DNA of 64,000 nucleotides from Siphonodentalium dalli (Eukaryota > Mollusca > Scaphopoda > Gadilida > Siphonodentaliidae), in contig CP136069.1 in NCBI GenBank assembly GCA_032622095.1, forward strand, positions 165,224,394-165,288,393, written 5' to 3'. Positions 21,559-32,795 of the stretch are shown in pieces; position 1 is the first letter of the stretch; every line of letters begins with the position of its first letter. The translations under genes and the position numbers were made by a program. Under the pieces are notes generated by a model, which saw nothing but the letters and a program-made list of their open reading frames with translations, was not told the DNA's origin and ran no database searches.

Positions 21559-21920
21559 CAAGCCTACAAATTCACCCTCTGGGAACCTCGTTTTGATTAG
21601 GCCTCAACTGCTATGGGAGACCTAGAATCAGATTGAAGTTCCCCAGTTGAAGTTGGTGATGTTCACCCATTGGGCACCTTGATTATGCTATTTTATCTTC
21701 TGCAAATAAGGGGATATAGAAACTTCCCAAAATGGAAATTGTAACTAAAAACAATGTTAATTTGAGAGTATAGATACTTGCCAGAAAATGAGGCCTAATA
21801 AGAATGAGGTCCCCAGAGGGTGAATTTTGTGTTCCTAGCCCGCCGTGCGGGATAGCATCACTATACTCACCCTCTGGGGACCTCATTCTGCAAATGACAG
21901 ACACACTATTTGCAGGCTTG
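21559..21920. mobile_element. Family H element, left-deleted long form (H10)
   Basis: CAAGCC terminus joined directly to an inner arm (ACAAATTCACCCTCTGGGAA), then the long module (GATTGAAGTTCCCCAGTTGA) and a complete right half ending TATTTGCAGGCTTG. Confidence 0.7.
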
Positions 21921-21973
21921 GTTTTGAGTCTCACCCAAAGCGATTTGTCAAGTTAGTCATAGCATGTTCTAAT

Positions 21974-22138
21974 TACGGTAATGCCCTAAATAATCGACTC
22001 CTTAATCACAGCAGAATTATGGGTAATTTTTCAGGATTTAGTTGGAAATATGGCTCAGTGAGAGCTTTTCGATGAATGGCAACAAGCCATATTTCCGACT
22101 ATTACTATTACTCAAGAGCATTACTGTAGGCATTACAT
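21974..22138. mobile_element. Family A MITE, centre and right arm deleted
   Basis: TTACGGTAATGCCCTAAATA, arm to GGAAATATGGC, then a shortened right arm ending GAGCATTACTGTA. Confidence 0.75.
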
Positions 22139-22734
22139 CTGTGAAGAGAGTCTCCATATCTACCCTAATAACCATTACTGGCTTATGAGTAGTTCCTTGA
22201 TTCATTTGAAGGAACATTCAGCTAAAAACTTCCAACATATAACATAGGCTTATATCAGTGATTTTATTTTCCTACAAATGAACCCTTGGAATGTCCTCTG
22301 CCATCTGCTTATGGTATCTAAACATCCCTACAAATGATGAATAGATCATTCAAATGTACACTTTTGGGACAATCCATTTAGTAATCAAAATAGTAATATA
22401 TGGTCTATATATATTGGTCAGAATTCTCCTCCAGCTAAAGTTATTAATGGAAAAGCTGGTTAATTGGAATTTATATTGTCAACTGTTGTGTTTTTTTCTT
22501 GTTTTTTACAATAAACACTATTAAAGGTTTTATGAATAATTATTCTTTACTCCACTTTCAGTCAATTAAAAACATTTCTGACAGATTATTTTGAAACATG
22601 CGGTTAGCGTTTGCACTTGACATTTTATTCTAAACAAGAAGTTGCCTATCTCATTTGACACCATACAGGGTTCGTACTGCCACTTTTCAATTCCTAAAGA
22701 AAGCCAAAACCATTGTTTTCAAGAAAGTTTCGTA
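22139..22734. other. Unique sequence
   Basis: Nothing recognised. Confidence 0.4.
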
Positions 22735-22864
22735 ATCAGCAGGTCAGGCACATCCTGAATCCAACTATTATAATTATATTTAACTAATTATAGTTGAATT
22801 TGACAGAGTTAAATCTACCGTTTCCCTGTTTTTATGGAAACTATAGGATTCCACATTCCAGTAC

Positions 22865-25170
22865 TAGTCCAGTGCATTTATGAGAAAAAATGCCAAACCC
22901 GGAACTAATTGCAACAGAATATTTTTTTGCTGGAGTAAGTACATAAACCCTCCATAAACAACATACTAAAAATCGGCAAAAATCGGAAAAAGGGAAATTG
23001 GTGAATTTCGTGAAATAAATTTGGGGAAATTTGGTCAAATCATCAATTTATGGATTTTCATGGATATTTATAAAAACAATAAAATTCACAAATCCTACAA
23101 AAAGGATGTGTATTGTGTCGTCCTCAGTTTCCTGAACCCAGTACTGAAAACCAGTCCCAGATTCATTACGTATTTTTCGAGTTGTGTGCCTTCAAAAATG
23201 CAAGTTTACCTGATTTCGGCCCATTTTCGGGGCCTCACTTTCGAAGAATGAGCCAAAATGCCTTATTAATGATTAATTATTAAAAAAAAACTAGAGCAAA
23301 CTGAAGGGATTTTTCACTGTTTTAGTAATTTCCTCACTAGATTAAACACAAAATATGATTAATATGTGCATCTATAATTAAGAAGAAGATTATATTCTCA
23401 AACAAAATGTGTGTTCCATTGTATGGACTTAGCCAATTTTGCCTCTGACACTGAACGTGTGTGATGAAATGCAATATTTGAGGTCATGTAACTCAATAAT
23501 TTAATACCAATATGCCATGCGTTTCTTATAACCTTTTAAGTATGTTGGATTGAACAAATTGTAAAGGTATTAACATGACATTATTTAAGAAAATCAACTT
23601 ATGGCCCTTTGAATACTTAGTCTTAGCTTGTTTCCAAAGATGCCAGTTTGAGGCATTTTTGTCCATTCTAAAAGGATTTGGGCCATAAAAACAAAAAACA
23701 AAGGGTGTTTTAATGTGTAAAATTATTTGAACTTTCCTTCCACAACACGTAAGTGATAAAAAATTAGCCTTACATTGGTTATGCCATAGTATGTCACTAG
23801 ATTTCTTTCATTTTTCAGGAAACTGACTCCAAATTTTAACGTTGGTATAGGGGTAGGAAAAATCACAAAATGCAATCTTATCACCAAATTACAGCCATTT
23901 CAGACACAATGTTGTTTTCTTCCAGTTTGTGTACATTCCTGTTGCATTATAAAACTGCTTAATACGTTATCGGACGTTGATTTAGAACTTTATGGTTATG
24001 TTGTATAAAAACAATCTCAAAATGCCAATTTGACATTTCACTGCCAAATTATGACAACAAATATTATAGCTCTGGCAATAAACATAAACAAAGGAAATAT
24101 GAAATTATGCATGAAAGAACAATGTAAGCAGAAGCTGTTAATATAAAGTTTTATGCTTCAAGATGCATAATTTTGAAGTTTTTGTTGATATGCTTTCCCC
24201 TACCCCATTGTTCTGCCGTTCAAATTTGGAGTAAGTTTCCATAATGATGAGTGAAATCCAGTGACATTCATTGGTATAACCATTGAAATGCTATTTTCTC
24301 AACAAAAAAATGATTTAAGAGGACAGATCACATAATTTTACACAATAAACTTTCGTTAATTATTCTTAATATGCCTAAAATCCTTTTAAAATTGACAAAA
24401 ACGCCCCACAATAGCATTTTCGGAAAAGAGGCTAGACTAAGAGTTCATAGGACCATAATTTTATTTTATTCACCAATGTATTTGGAAATTACTTCACAAT
24501 TTCTTCAATCTAGTATTCTCAAAATGTTATGAGAAAAGCAGAGCATATGGATATTAATTTATTGAGTTACATGACCTCAAATATGGCATTTCATCACACA
24601 AGTTCTGTGGCAAGGAAAATTTGGCTAAGTCCATACAATGGAACACACATTTTGTTTGAGAATATTTTATTCTCCTTATTCATAGATGCACATATTAAAC
24701 ATATTTTGTGTTTAATCTAGTGAGGAAATTGCTAAAACAGTGAAAAGGTCATTAATTTGGCACTAGTTTTTTAAATAATTAACCATATAATACGGCATTT
24801 GGCTCATTCTGCGAAATTAAGGCTCCAAAATCAGGTAAACTCGCGTTTTTGAAAGCACACAACTCGAAAAATACTTAAGGAATCTGGGAATGGTTTCCAG
24901 TTCTGGATTCAGGAAAATGTGGTCGACAAAATAGGCATGATATTTGTAGGACTTGTAAATTTGAATTTTTTATATACATTCATGAAAATCCATATATTGA
25001 TGATTTGACCAAATTTTCCCAATTTATTTTCCACGAAATTCACTAATTTCCCTTTTTCCGATTTTTGCCGATTTTTAGTATGTTGTTTACGGAGGGTATA
25101 TGTACCAATTCCAGCAAAAAAAAATTCTGTTGCAATTAGTTCTGGGTAAAACCATAAATGCACTGGACTA
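22865..25170. repeat. 2.3-kb inverted repeat (foldback) inside J
   Basis: The left arm starts TAGTCCAGTGCATTTATG and the right arm ends with its complement CATAAATGCACTGGACTA. Matching blocks follow in mirror order: ATCGGCAAAAATCGGAAAAA/TTTTTCCGATTTTTGCCGAT; the AACTCGAAAAATAC block; GTCCATACAATGGAACACAC; GAGTTACATGACCTCAAATA; AAAAGGATTT. Arms are diverged and gapped, about 1.1 kb each, with a poorly paired centre near 24020. Confidence 0.8.
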
Positions 25171-25303
25171 TACATAGCCAAATTGCACTCATAGTAACAC
25201 AACAGCAAATTTTCAGTCTCCCGATAAAATATGTATTGCAACCTTTTGCGCTGGCTTATTTTAGTTAATAATTACACAATGTTGCCTTTCTAAATGACAT
25301 TAA

Positions 25304-25695
25304 CCCTTTACCCAACAGAAGGGCCCTGTGCCAATGCATTCTCTTATATATGCGAGTCGACCATAGGTCGCCTCGCATATATAAGAGAATGCATTGGCTT
25401 AACACATTAAAAATTATAAAATTGTTAAAGAATGTAAGAAAAAATGGTAAAAAGTGTTAAAAAAAGATTTATTTTAGGCCAATGCATTCTCTTATATATG
25501 CGAGGCGACCTATGGTCGACTCGCATATATAAGAGAATGCATTGGCACAGGGCATAACTGTAACTATCACAATGTGGTCAATGAGCCGGTTCCAATGATA
25601 CCCATATTTGTATGGTTCTATTGAGACAGACCGAAGATATATTAGGCTGTTGAAGCTTTATTTGGCCGGTTTTGGCCGGTTTGTTGGGTAAAGGG
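25304..25695. mobile_element. Family B TTAA MITE, full length (B2)
   Basis: TTAA at 25300-25303 and 25696-25699; 392 bp, nearly identical to B1 and in the same orientation. Sits within the J element just outside the foldback. Confidence 0.9.
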
Positions 25696-25958
25696 TTAAC
25701 ATGATCACTCAATCACTCATTCGTAAAAAAAATTAAGACCAATTGAATGTTAGTTGACTTCCTGATCATGTGCCATAGTGACTATTTTTTTCACATTCGG
25801 GATCGAGGCATGTTATTTCGTCACATAAACAGACATGGTACCGATTTAGTATGACGCTGTTTTTAATAAAAAAATTTAAATTTGATTTTGGTTATGCCAC
25901 TTGTATCTGATTCACAAAACGACGATATCCATTTTTACCTGTTATAGTAGAATATAAC

Positions 25959-26174
25959 TACAGTAATGCCCTAAGTAATCGACTCCTTAAACACAGCAGA
26001 ATTATGGGTAACTTTTAAGAATTTAGTCGTAAATATGGCTTGTTGCCATTCATCGGAAAGCTCTTGGGGAGAGCTTTCCGATGAATGGCAACAATCCATA
26101 TTTCCGACTAAATCCTGAAAAGTTACCCATAATTCTGCTGTGTTGAAGGAGTCGATTACTTAGGGCATTACAGT
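25959..26174. mobile_element. Family A foldback MITE inside J
   Basis: TACAGTAATGCCCTAAGTAA to TTAGGGCATTACAG. The right end then reads TTTTTTACTGTA, a small alteration at the terminus. It interrupts the right end of J about 40 bp before its terminus. Confidence 0.85.
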
Positions 26175-26272
26175 TTTTTACTGTATATTAGTTGAATTCA
26201 GGATATGCCTGACCTGATCAGTGTTGTTTTATAATATTATGAACAGTTAAACCTCTAGCAAGATCCAGTTAA

Positions 26273-26530
26273 CCCTTTCATGGCGGGAGCTGTGCTGGTG
26301 CAACATTAAAGAGCCTGTGCCAGTGCATTCTCTCATATATGCAAGTCTTCCACAGGGAGCCTCACATATATAAGAGAATGCACTGGCTTACAAGGTCAAT
26401 GTAAATATTGTTAGGCCAATGCATTGTCTAAAATATTTGAGGCTCCCTATGGGAGACTCACATATATAGGAGAATGCATTGGCACAGGAGGTTTTTAGCA
26501 AAATTTTAGGAAGCTCCAGTCATGGATGGG
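26273..26530. mobile_element. Family C TTAA MITE (C3)
   Basis: TTAA at 26269-26272 and 26531-26534. Ends CCCTTTCATGGCGGGAGCTG and CCAGTCATGGATGGG. Both palindromes are present but eroded. Confidence 0.85.
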
Positions 26531-26534
26531 TTAA

Positions 26535-26930
26535 ACTGATAGCATCACTATCACTGGGTAGAGTGATTACATAGCTAATCCTCTTAGTATTAATGTGCCG
26601 TTTTGATTTAGCAACCTCCTGCAATGTTATTTTTCCGTGATTGGTTTAATTATTGTTTTATGATAAACCACATTGCAGAGCTAGGAAAGACTTATTAATA
26701 ATTAACTGGTTTCAGATCAATATAAAAAGCCATTCAACAGTGGTTAACATAATATAAGACTACCATGTGGCAGAAACAGATAGCATTTTGAAACTTCTAA
26801 ATGATGCCTTAGTCCTATACTAATTAGGAGATTAATATTATCCACCATAGCCAGGGGTGTGGGCCAGATATTTGGGCTGGAATGAGGCTTGCAGTGTAAT
26901 ATCTGGCCCCGAGGGTGAGATTTTTCCATG
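26535..26930. other. Unique sequence
   Basis: No gene or repeat supported. Confidence 0.4.
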
Positions 26931-26953
26931 CACACATCACAGGTCATGATGGA

Positions 26954-27190
26954 CAAGCCTTGAAATAGTGTGTCTGTCATTTGCAGAATGAGGTCCCCAG
27001 AGGGTGAATTTAGTGATGCTACCCCGCATAGAGGGCTAGCATCACCAAATTCACCCTCTGGGGACCTCATTCTGCTTACACCTCAGCAGAATGAGGTTCC
27101 CAGGGGGTGAATTTGTGATGCTAGCCCACAATGCAGGGTAGCATCACTAAATTCACCCTCTGGGGACTTCATTCTTCAAATGACAGACAC
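26954..27190. mobile_element. Family H element flanked by 20-bp direct repeats (H11)
   Basis: CAAGCCTTGAAATAGTGTGT and the usual double palindrome. The right terminus is truncated at CAAATGACAGACAC. ACACATCACAGGTCATGATG occurs just left (about 26932-26951) and just right (about 27188-27207). Confidence 0.75.
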
Positions 27191-27247
27191 ACATCACAGG
27201 TCATGATGAATAATTTTTCTTCCAACCCAAGAGCCTCATTCTGACTT

Positions 27248-27490
27248 TTAGCTCACCGGTGGAGCTATAGTCATTACTCCTCATCAGTCTTCCATCCGTC
27301 AGTCCATCTGTCAACAATTCTTTAAACATCTCCAGAACGATAAGACCGAATGGGCTCATATTTGGTGTGGATGTTCCCCAGGTGACTCACATTCAAATAG
27401 GGTCACTTGGTCAAATAGTTGCGAAGCCAGGGCCATAACTCTTTTCCTCCATAGTAATTCTTAAACGATTTGAGCCAGGGACATAACATA
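27248..27490. repeat. Family G element head, second copy
   Basis: TTAGCTCACCGGTGGAGCTA, GTCCATCTGTCAACAATTCT, ATTTGGTGTGGATGTTCCCC and GGTCACTTGGTCAAATAG, in the same order as 2669. It ends in a (TA)n tract and poly-T/A. Confidence 0.7.
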
Positions 27491-28139
27491 TATATATATA
27501 TATATTTATTTTTTTTAAACATTTTTTTAAAATTGAAAAACTAATGCCATTACAATTCTGATAGTTGTGCCCCTGGCCCTTCACTCAAGTTCACTGCTTC
27601 TGCCATCCCTGGTCCCAAAAATAATATTTACTCAAACTTTTGACAGAGAATCATTATTAAGAAGCAATACTTTGGCTCCAAAACATTCCCTGGAGATTTG
27701 CTAGTGGTAATTAATTTCTAAATTCAACAACAATCTATCATATGTATTTGTTCACATATCTCAGTAGGACATTGAACACCCACACCTACTACCTCACAAG
27801 AGAACATATGGGCCTAAAACCCGACATTCAAAATATCACGTACTGTACTTCTTTTCCCCCAAGAACAGGCTGTAAAATCAAGCCCGTTCTCTAGAAAATA
27901 ACCACAAATCGGCTTTTTTTATTTGCGCGAATTCAGTTCATATTGGCATTATTTGAAAACTCAAATACGCTCTATATGTACCTAAACTCTGGTTATTAAA
28001 ACAGCCCCATTTGGAAATATTTAAATATAAAATATTTTCAAGAAAACAGACTGGAAAATAACACAATTAAACCAACTCACAGCCTACCATACTTATGAAC
28101 GCTCTTTATACTGGTTTTTCATTGTGGACGGAGCCATCC
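27491..28139. other. Unique sequence
   Basis: AT-rich with no gene signal. Confidence 0.4.
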
Positions 28140-28146
28140 AACGGAA

Positions 28147-28273
28147 CACAGTTACTGGACATAAAGTCCCAAAAATAAGGTTTTAATCGAGTTTAGAAAT
28201 CGGTTATATAAGAATACCGATTTCTAAACTCGATTAAAACCTTATTTTTGGGACTTTATGTCCAGTAACTGTG
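28147..28273. mobile_element. Perfect 127-bp hairpin with 7-bp target duplication
   Basis: Arms 28147-28204 and 28216-28273 are perfect complements over all 58 positions (start CACAGTTACTGGACATAAAG), with an 11-nt loop. AACGGAA flanks it on both sides (28140-28146 and 28274-28280). The duplication shows it arrived as a mobile unit; the zero mismatches show it is young or recently corrected. Confidence 0.85.
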
Positions 28274-28374
28274 AACGGAATAACATGTTTACATTTTCTG
28301 AGGGCTTAGTTCAGAATCAAATAAATCCAATATTAACATATGTGAATATTTATCTATTTATATATGCTCATACA

Positions 28375-28925
28375 CCTTATGAGGGAAGAAAGCCCCTAGC
28401 GACCACTAATTCCCTTTTTATGACATTAGAAATGGTATAGGTATGTGAACTTTATGTCACTTTAATAAAAAAAATAGTAGCGCTGGAAATGCTATGTATC
28501 GTTGCAGGAAATGTCGCTTTAATCAAATATACTGGAGCTCCGGGATGAGACACACATTAATTCATGGGGCAGGAATGCTGATTTGCATTTGGAAATATGT
28601 TTTTTCTAAAATTTTCGAGTCTATTATAGGCCCACCACACGAGGGAAGCAAGCCCACAGGGACCCTTAATTCCATTTTCATGACCATGTAAATCATATGT
28701 ATCTGTGCAGGAGATGTCCCTTTACTGAAATTTACTAGACCTCCGGGGTGGAGACACATTCTTGGGGCAGGAATGCTGATATGCATTTTGGAAATACGTT
28801 TTTTATTCAATTTGCGAGTCAACATATTTGCAGGAAGCAGTCCACCAATAACTCATAATTCCCTTTTTATGACAATGGAAATGCTATATATCTGTGAAGG
28901 AGATCTCCCTTTACTTAAATACTAG
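28375..28925. repeat. Tandem repeat, ~190-bp units
   Basis: About three diverged units aligned on TTAATTCCCTTTTTATGACA (near 28407, 28669, 28856), GGGGCAGGAATGCTGAT (28566, 28762) and GAAATGCTATGTATCTGTG-like blocks. Non-coding. Confidence 0.65.
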
Positions 28926-29490
28926 CATATTAGCCCCACCACTGGCGGGATTGGTCCCATGGCTTTGGTCGATCCATTAATTTTTGTTTTTCAAGGTAAC
29001 CCCGTACAGGCACGCCGACAATATTCCCCGTCCCGAGTTGACCATACATAACAAATGTCACGTCGATGTCACCGCTGACGACCGAGATATCGCCCAATGT
29101 CATTTGTGGGTACCAGTTTCAAGGTGAACAAACTGACACGACGAAAATCTCCCCCGTCCCTTGGAAGCCCTACGTAGGAAATTTCGTCTCGATATCCCCA
29201 GTTTCCGAGACGGTTGATTGAGCCGTATTATACTCGTACATATAAACGCTCTTTAACAACGACACCGCTGATACGAACGCTCTTTAATCATTAACCCATT
29301 AACACATCGATTCCAAGGACGGTGGCAGGGGGAATGGTGAAGGAGTGCTCGGACGTTCTCAGAAGCGGTGCGATGACACTTCCCGTGGCTTTTTACCATT
29401 AGATTGGAAGTTTGGGCTCAATCGGTCAAGCTGTTTTCGAGTCTATAAATGACATACCTATATATATAGGGAAGTCTTAAAATATATAGT
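28926..29490. other. Diverged repeat-like sequence
   Basis: Phrases such as CGTCCCGAGTTGACC and TTTCGTCTCGATATCCCC resemble the body of hairpin-headed repeats. A clear unit is not resolved. Confidence 0.4.
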
Positions 29491-29491
29491 A

Positions 29492-29945
29492 GACTAGCCG
29501 ATGAGCCCGACGTTGTCCGGGCTATTCAAAAACCAAATTTCAAGTCGATAGCTCCACCCGTTTCCGAGATCTGATCTGCGCATGCGTGAAGCTGGCGTCA
29601 CACGGGCTCGGCGACCCGATAAAATTCGTATCCGGGGCAAGATACATTCACATACCAAATTTCAAGTCGATAGCTCCACCCGTTTCCGAGATCTCGTCTG
29701 CGCATGCGCGAAGCTGGCGTCGCACGGGCCCGGCGACCCGATAAAATTCGTATCCGGGGCAAGATACATTCACATACCAAGTTTCAAGTCGATAGCTCCA
29801 CCCGTTTCCGAGATCTCGTCTGCGCATGCGCGAAGCGGGCGCCGCACGGGCTCGCCAATACGACAACGACCACCGCCTGGTCAAACTACACACGCGTACC
29901 AAGTTTCGTCCCGATCGGTCGAGAATCGTAGATTTGTATTAATGA
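29492..29945. repeat. Hairpin-headed element with 122-bp tandem units
   Basis: The head GAGCCCGACGTTGTCCGGGC forms a short stem. Units then repeat every 122 bp, aligned on TTTCAAGTCGATAGCTCCAC (29539, 29661, 29783) and GCGCATGCGYGAAGC. The tail contains CAAACAGACAGACAG. A long open frame runs through the repeat only because 122 bp units happen to lack stops. Confidence 0.75.
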
Positions 29946-29979
29946 CAAACAGACAGACAGAGGTCTTCAAAACATATAT

Positions 29980-30285
29980 GAGATGTGACACAAGCGCCAA
30001 AACATCCGCCATTAGTCGCACATTTCGTCGCAAGCCGAAACATGCGCTAATGGCGCACTTTTTGGCGCTTTCGGCGCGCGCTGAAAACGACATTAGTAAG
30101 CATAGTGACCCTAATAGTTTTCCATCACAAAAGATTTCACAAAAAATAACATAGCGAATAGAGAAATATATGGAATACTATTAGGGCCACATTGTGTCGC
30201 TTTCGGCGCGTTACTAATGGCGCATGTTTCGGCGCTTTCGGAAAGCACCATTAGGAAGTGGCCCTAATAGTATTCCATAATTCCC
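29980..30285. repeat. GGCGCT/AGCGCC-rich inverted repeats
   Basis: ATGGAATACTATTAGGGCCA (from about 30169) pairs with its complement ending near 30280. Inside and to the left are many copies of GGCGC, TTTCGGCGC and CGCCATTAG motifs. Possibly one small inverted-repeat element next to a diverged relative. Confidence 0.55.
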
Positions 30286-31000
30286 AACGACTCTGCCACT
30301 TTCGCTTTGCGAGGAAATAACTTCTTTCATAAATAGTCACCATATCTGCCTGACTTACAATCATGATTGATCAATTACTACATGTATGTATCATAGGGTT
30401 GTAATGATATACATTGTCAAGATACGATACGAATCATGAGTATATATGTAAATTACTTCAGCGGCATTAATGGTTTTATCCTTGAATCGATCGAGCGGTT
30501 TCTTATCTCAATTTCTTCTCATGGACATCAATTACAGTGCATGTCGACGCAAAAATACATCCACACCGGGTTCGTATATTTATATATTTTTCACAACACT
30601 CTCGGGTGTGGCGAATTGGTCATAATTTTCATTTGATTCTAGGAAAATAATATTTCAGCAAACAATGTTTATAACAATTGTAGACCCCCGACTCGGGGGC
30701 CCCGAGGCATACTCAAACCACAACTGCATTGCAGGATGTCCGGGACAAGATAGACGGTTATCTACGCATATAAACAACCCTCAGACAGACGACATAAACG
30801 TACAAGAAAACCATAGTCAGAAATGGTAACGCCACCAAGATCGTATTATTAGCCATAAATATAAATAATAATACAATTATTCTATAAACTAGCTTTCAAA
30901 TTTTATGCGGGAAATTTGCGTACTTCCATATTTCAAGTTTTCCCGTTTCTCGTGGCATACATTACTTTCATCAAACTGTCTTCTTTATTACACAAGCTGA
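30286..31000. other. Unique sequence
   Basis: No gene recognised. Confidence 0.4.
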
Positions 31001-31001
31001 T

Positions 31002-31570
31002 AGGCCCGACTTCACCCGGGCTGTTTCCCATCTGCTTTCCGGTGAAAGGTGCGATTTGACCTTCAATTGACTATTTCGAAAGTCAAGGTCAGGTCAGGGT
31101 CATGATTTGTCCAGTCCAAAACACCCCCACCCGTAGAAAACTACCCATAGGTATCAAATTTCGTCGAAATCCGTCCGTTTTACCCAACTTGACCTTTAAT
31201 TAACAATTTTGAAGGTCAAGGTAAGGTCAGAGTCATGATTTGACCCGTCCAAAACACCCCCCCCCCCGACAAAAGTACCCATAGGTATCAAATTTCGTCG
31301 AAATCTATCCGTTTTATCCGAGTTGACCTTTGATTGGCCATATTGAAGGTCAAGGTCAGGCCGAGGTCACGATTTGACCCGTTCAAAACTCTCCTCGGAC
31401 CAAAGTATCCCTAGGTATCAAATTTCGCCGAAATTTGTCCGTTTTACCCAAATTGACCTTGCATTGACAGTTTTAAAGGTCAAGGTCAGGTCGGGGTCAC
31501 GATTTGACCCGTTCAAAACACTTCCCGGACACAAATACCCATAGGTATCAAATTACGTTGAAATCTATGG
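31002..31570. repeat. Hairpin-headed element with ~130-bp tandem units
   Basis: The head AGGCCCGACTTCACCCGGGC is followed by four units aligned on CCATAGGTATCAAATTTCGT (31145, 31280, 31410, 31540) and GAAGGTCAAGGTCAGGTC-type blocks. Diverged between units. Confidence 0.75.
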
Positions 31571-31979
31571 AAAGCCGAGGAGTACATGTTGGTTGCTAAT
31601 TGCTAGATATACGACGCGGTATTTTGAAGGTGTTTCAAACTAGGAGATAGAAGTATTCTGCCTTTCAAATGGTGATGAATTATAGTAGTTTATTCAAATT
31701 TTATGGCATAAATTGTTATTAAAACCGTATATACTATAAAAAATTAATGACTCGAAAATTAAGTGGGCCTTTAAACAAAGTCACAATTGCATTTAGGCTC
31801 ATCTCATACTCGTCCATTCAGCGATATTCTACTGCGCAGTTTGTTATAGCCTCCAGTATTTATTGAGCGTTATACCCCCAACTGTTATAATTCGCCTTTA
31901 GCAGGCGTACTCTTGCCTCAGATTATTGAGATATTAGGTCACACATAATCACATTAAATCGCATCGTAACATAGCAATT
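31571..31979. other. Unique sequence
   Basis: Nothing supported. Confidence 0.35.
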
Positions 31980-32795
31980 GTGTGGGCTCCTTGGCGTGAA
32001 TATGTAATGAGAAATAAGGTCATACGTAATGACATTAAACTCAAGAAAACCCTCGAAAACAAAACAAAATCACATTTAATGTTTTACGTTATTTCCTTCA
32101 TAAAAAGAATCTTCGTGATAATGAACCCTCTCGTTACTTTAGAATATAGAATTAACCTTAAAATAAAAAAAATCTTTGGAACACAGAACCTTCGGAATAA
32201 CGAACCTTCGGATTGGTGAACCTTCGGAATAGCGAACATTCAGAGAAATTTCGGAATAGTGGACCTTCGGGATAATGAACCTTCGGAATAGAGCCATGCC
32301 CCCCAATATTCATATTATATGCCCAGAGTTCAAAGGTATGGACCCATAAAATTCTAAACTTGGCCCTTAAAATAATGAACTCCAAATTGGAGCACACACA
32401 GAACACCACTTAAGTCAACTGAACCTATGTCATGTCCCAATGCGGGAGGGTCCATATATACCACAACATTCATAGTATATGCCAAGAATTCAAAGGTATG
32501 GGCCCACGTAATGACATAAAATCTCAAGAAAACCAGCGAAAACAAAACAAAATCACATTTAATGTTCTAAGTTAAGTTATTTCCTCCTGTATCTGTATCG
32601 GTGCGCGCGCATGATCAGTTCGGATGTGAGCGCACACTCCATATAAAGAATCTTTGTGAAAATGAACCCTCTCAAATTAGTCTCAATACTTTAAAATATA
32701 GAATTAACCTAAAAATAACAAAAACCTTCGGAATAGAGAACCTTCGGAATAGCGGACCTTCGGGATAGCAAACCTTCATAATAGAAGCATGTCCC
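31980..32795. repeat. Two ~540-bp diverged direct units with GAACCTTCGGAATA minisatellite
   Basis: CAAAACAAAATCACATTTAA occurs at about 32061 and 32542. ATAAAGAATCTTYGTGA and ATATAGAATTAACCT follow in both. Each then runs into ~16-bp repeats of GAACCTTCGGAATAGCG (about 32175-32290 and 32725-32785). Confidence 0.7.

Larger units (their letters stand above)
22740..26216. mobile_element. Large family J element (3.48 kb) with 5-bp target duplication
   Basis: Ends CAGGTCAGGCACATCCTGAA and TTCAGGATATGCCTGACCTG are inverted repeats. ATCAG lies at 22735-22739 and 26217-26221. The left ~115 bp and right ~500 bp align with the small J at 16948. The middle holds a 2.3-kb inverted repeat, and B2 and an A MITE are inserted on the right side. 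No transposase-like coding sequence seen. Confidence 0.75.

Noticed and set aside
29582-30154. 190-codon open frame (+)
   Set aside because: It runs through three 122-bp tandem units, so the protein is just the repeat translated in successive frames, then continues through inverted-repeat sequence. No motif.
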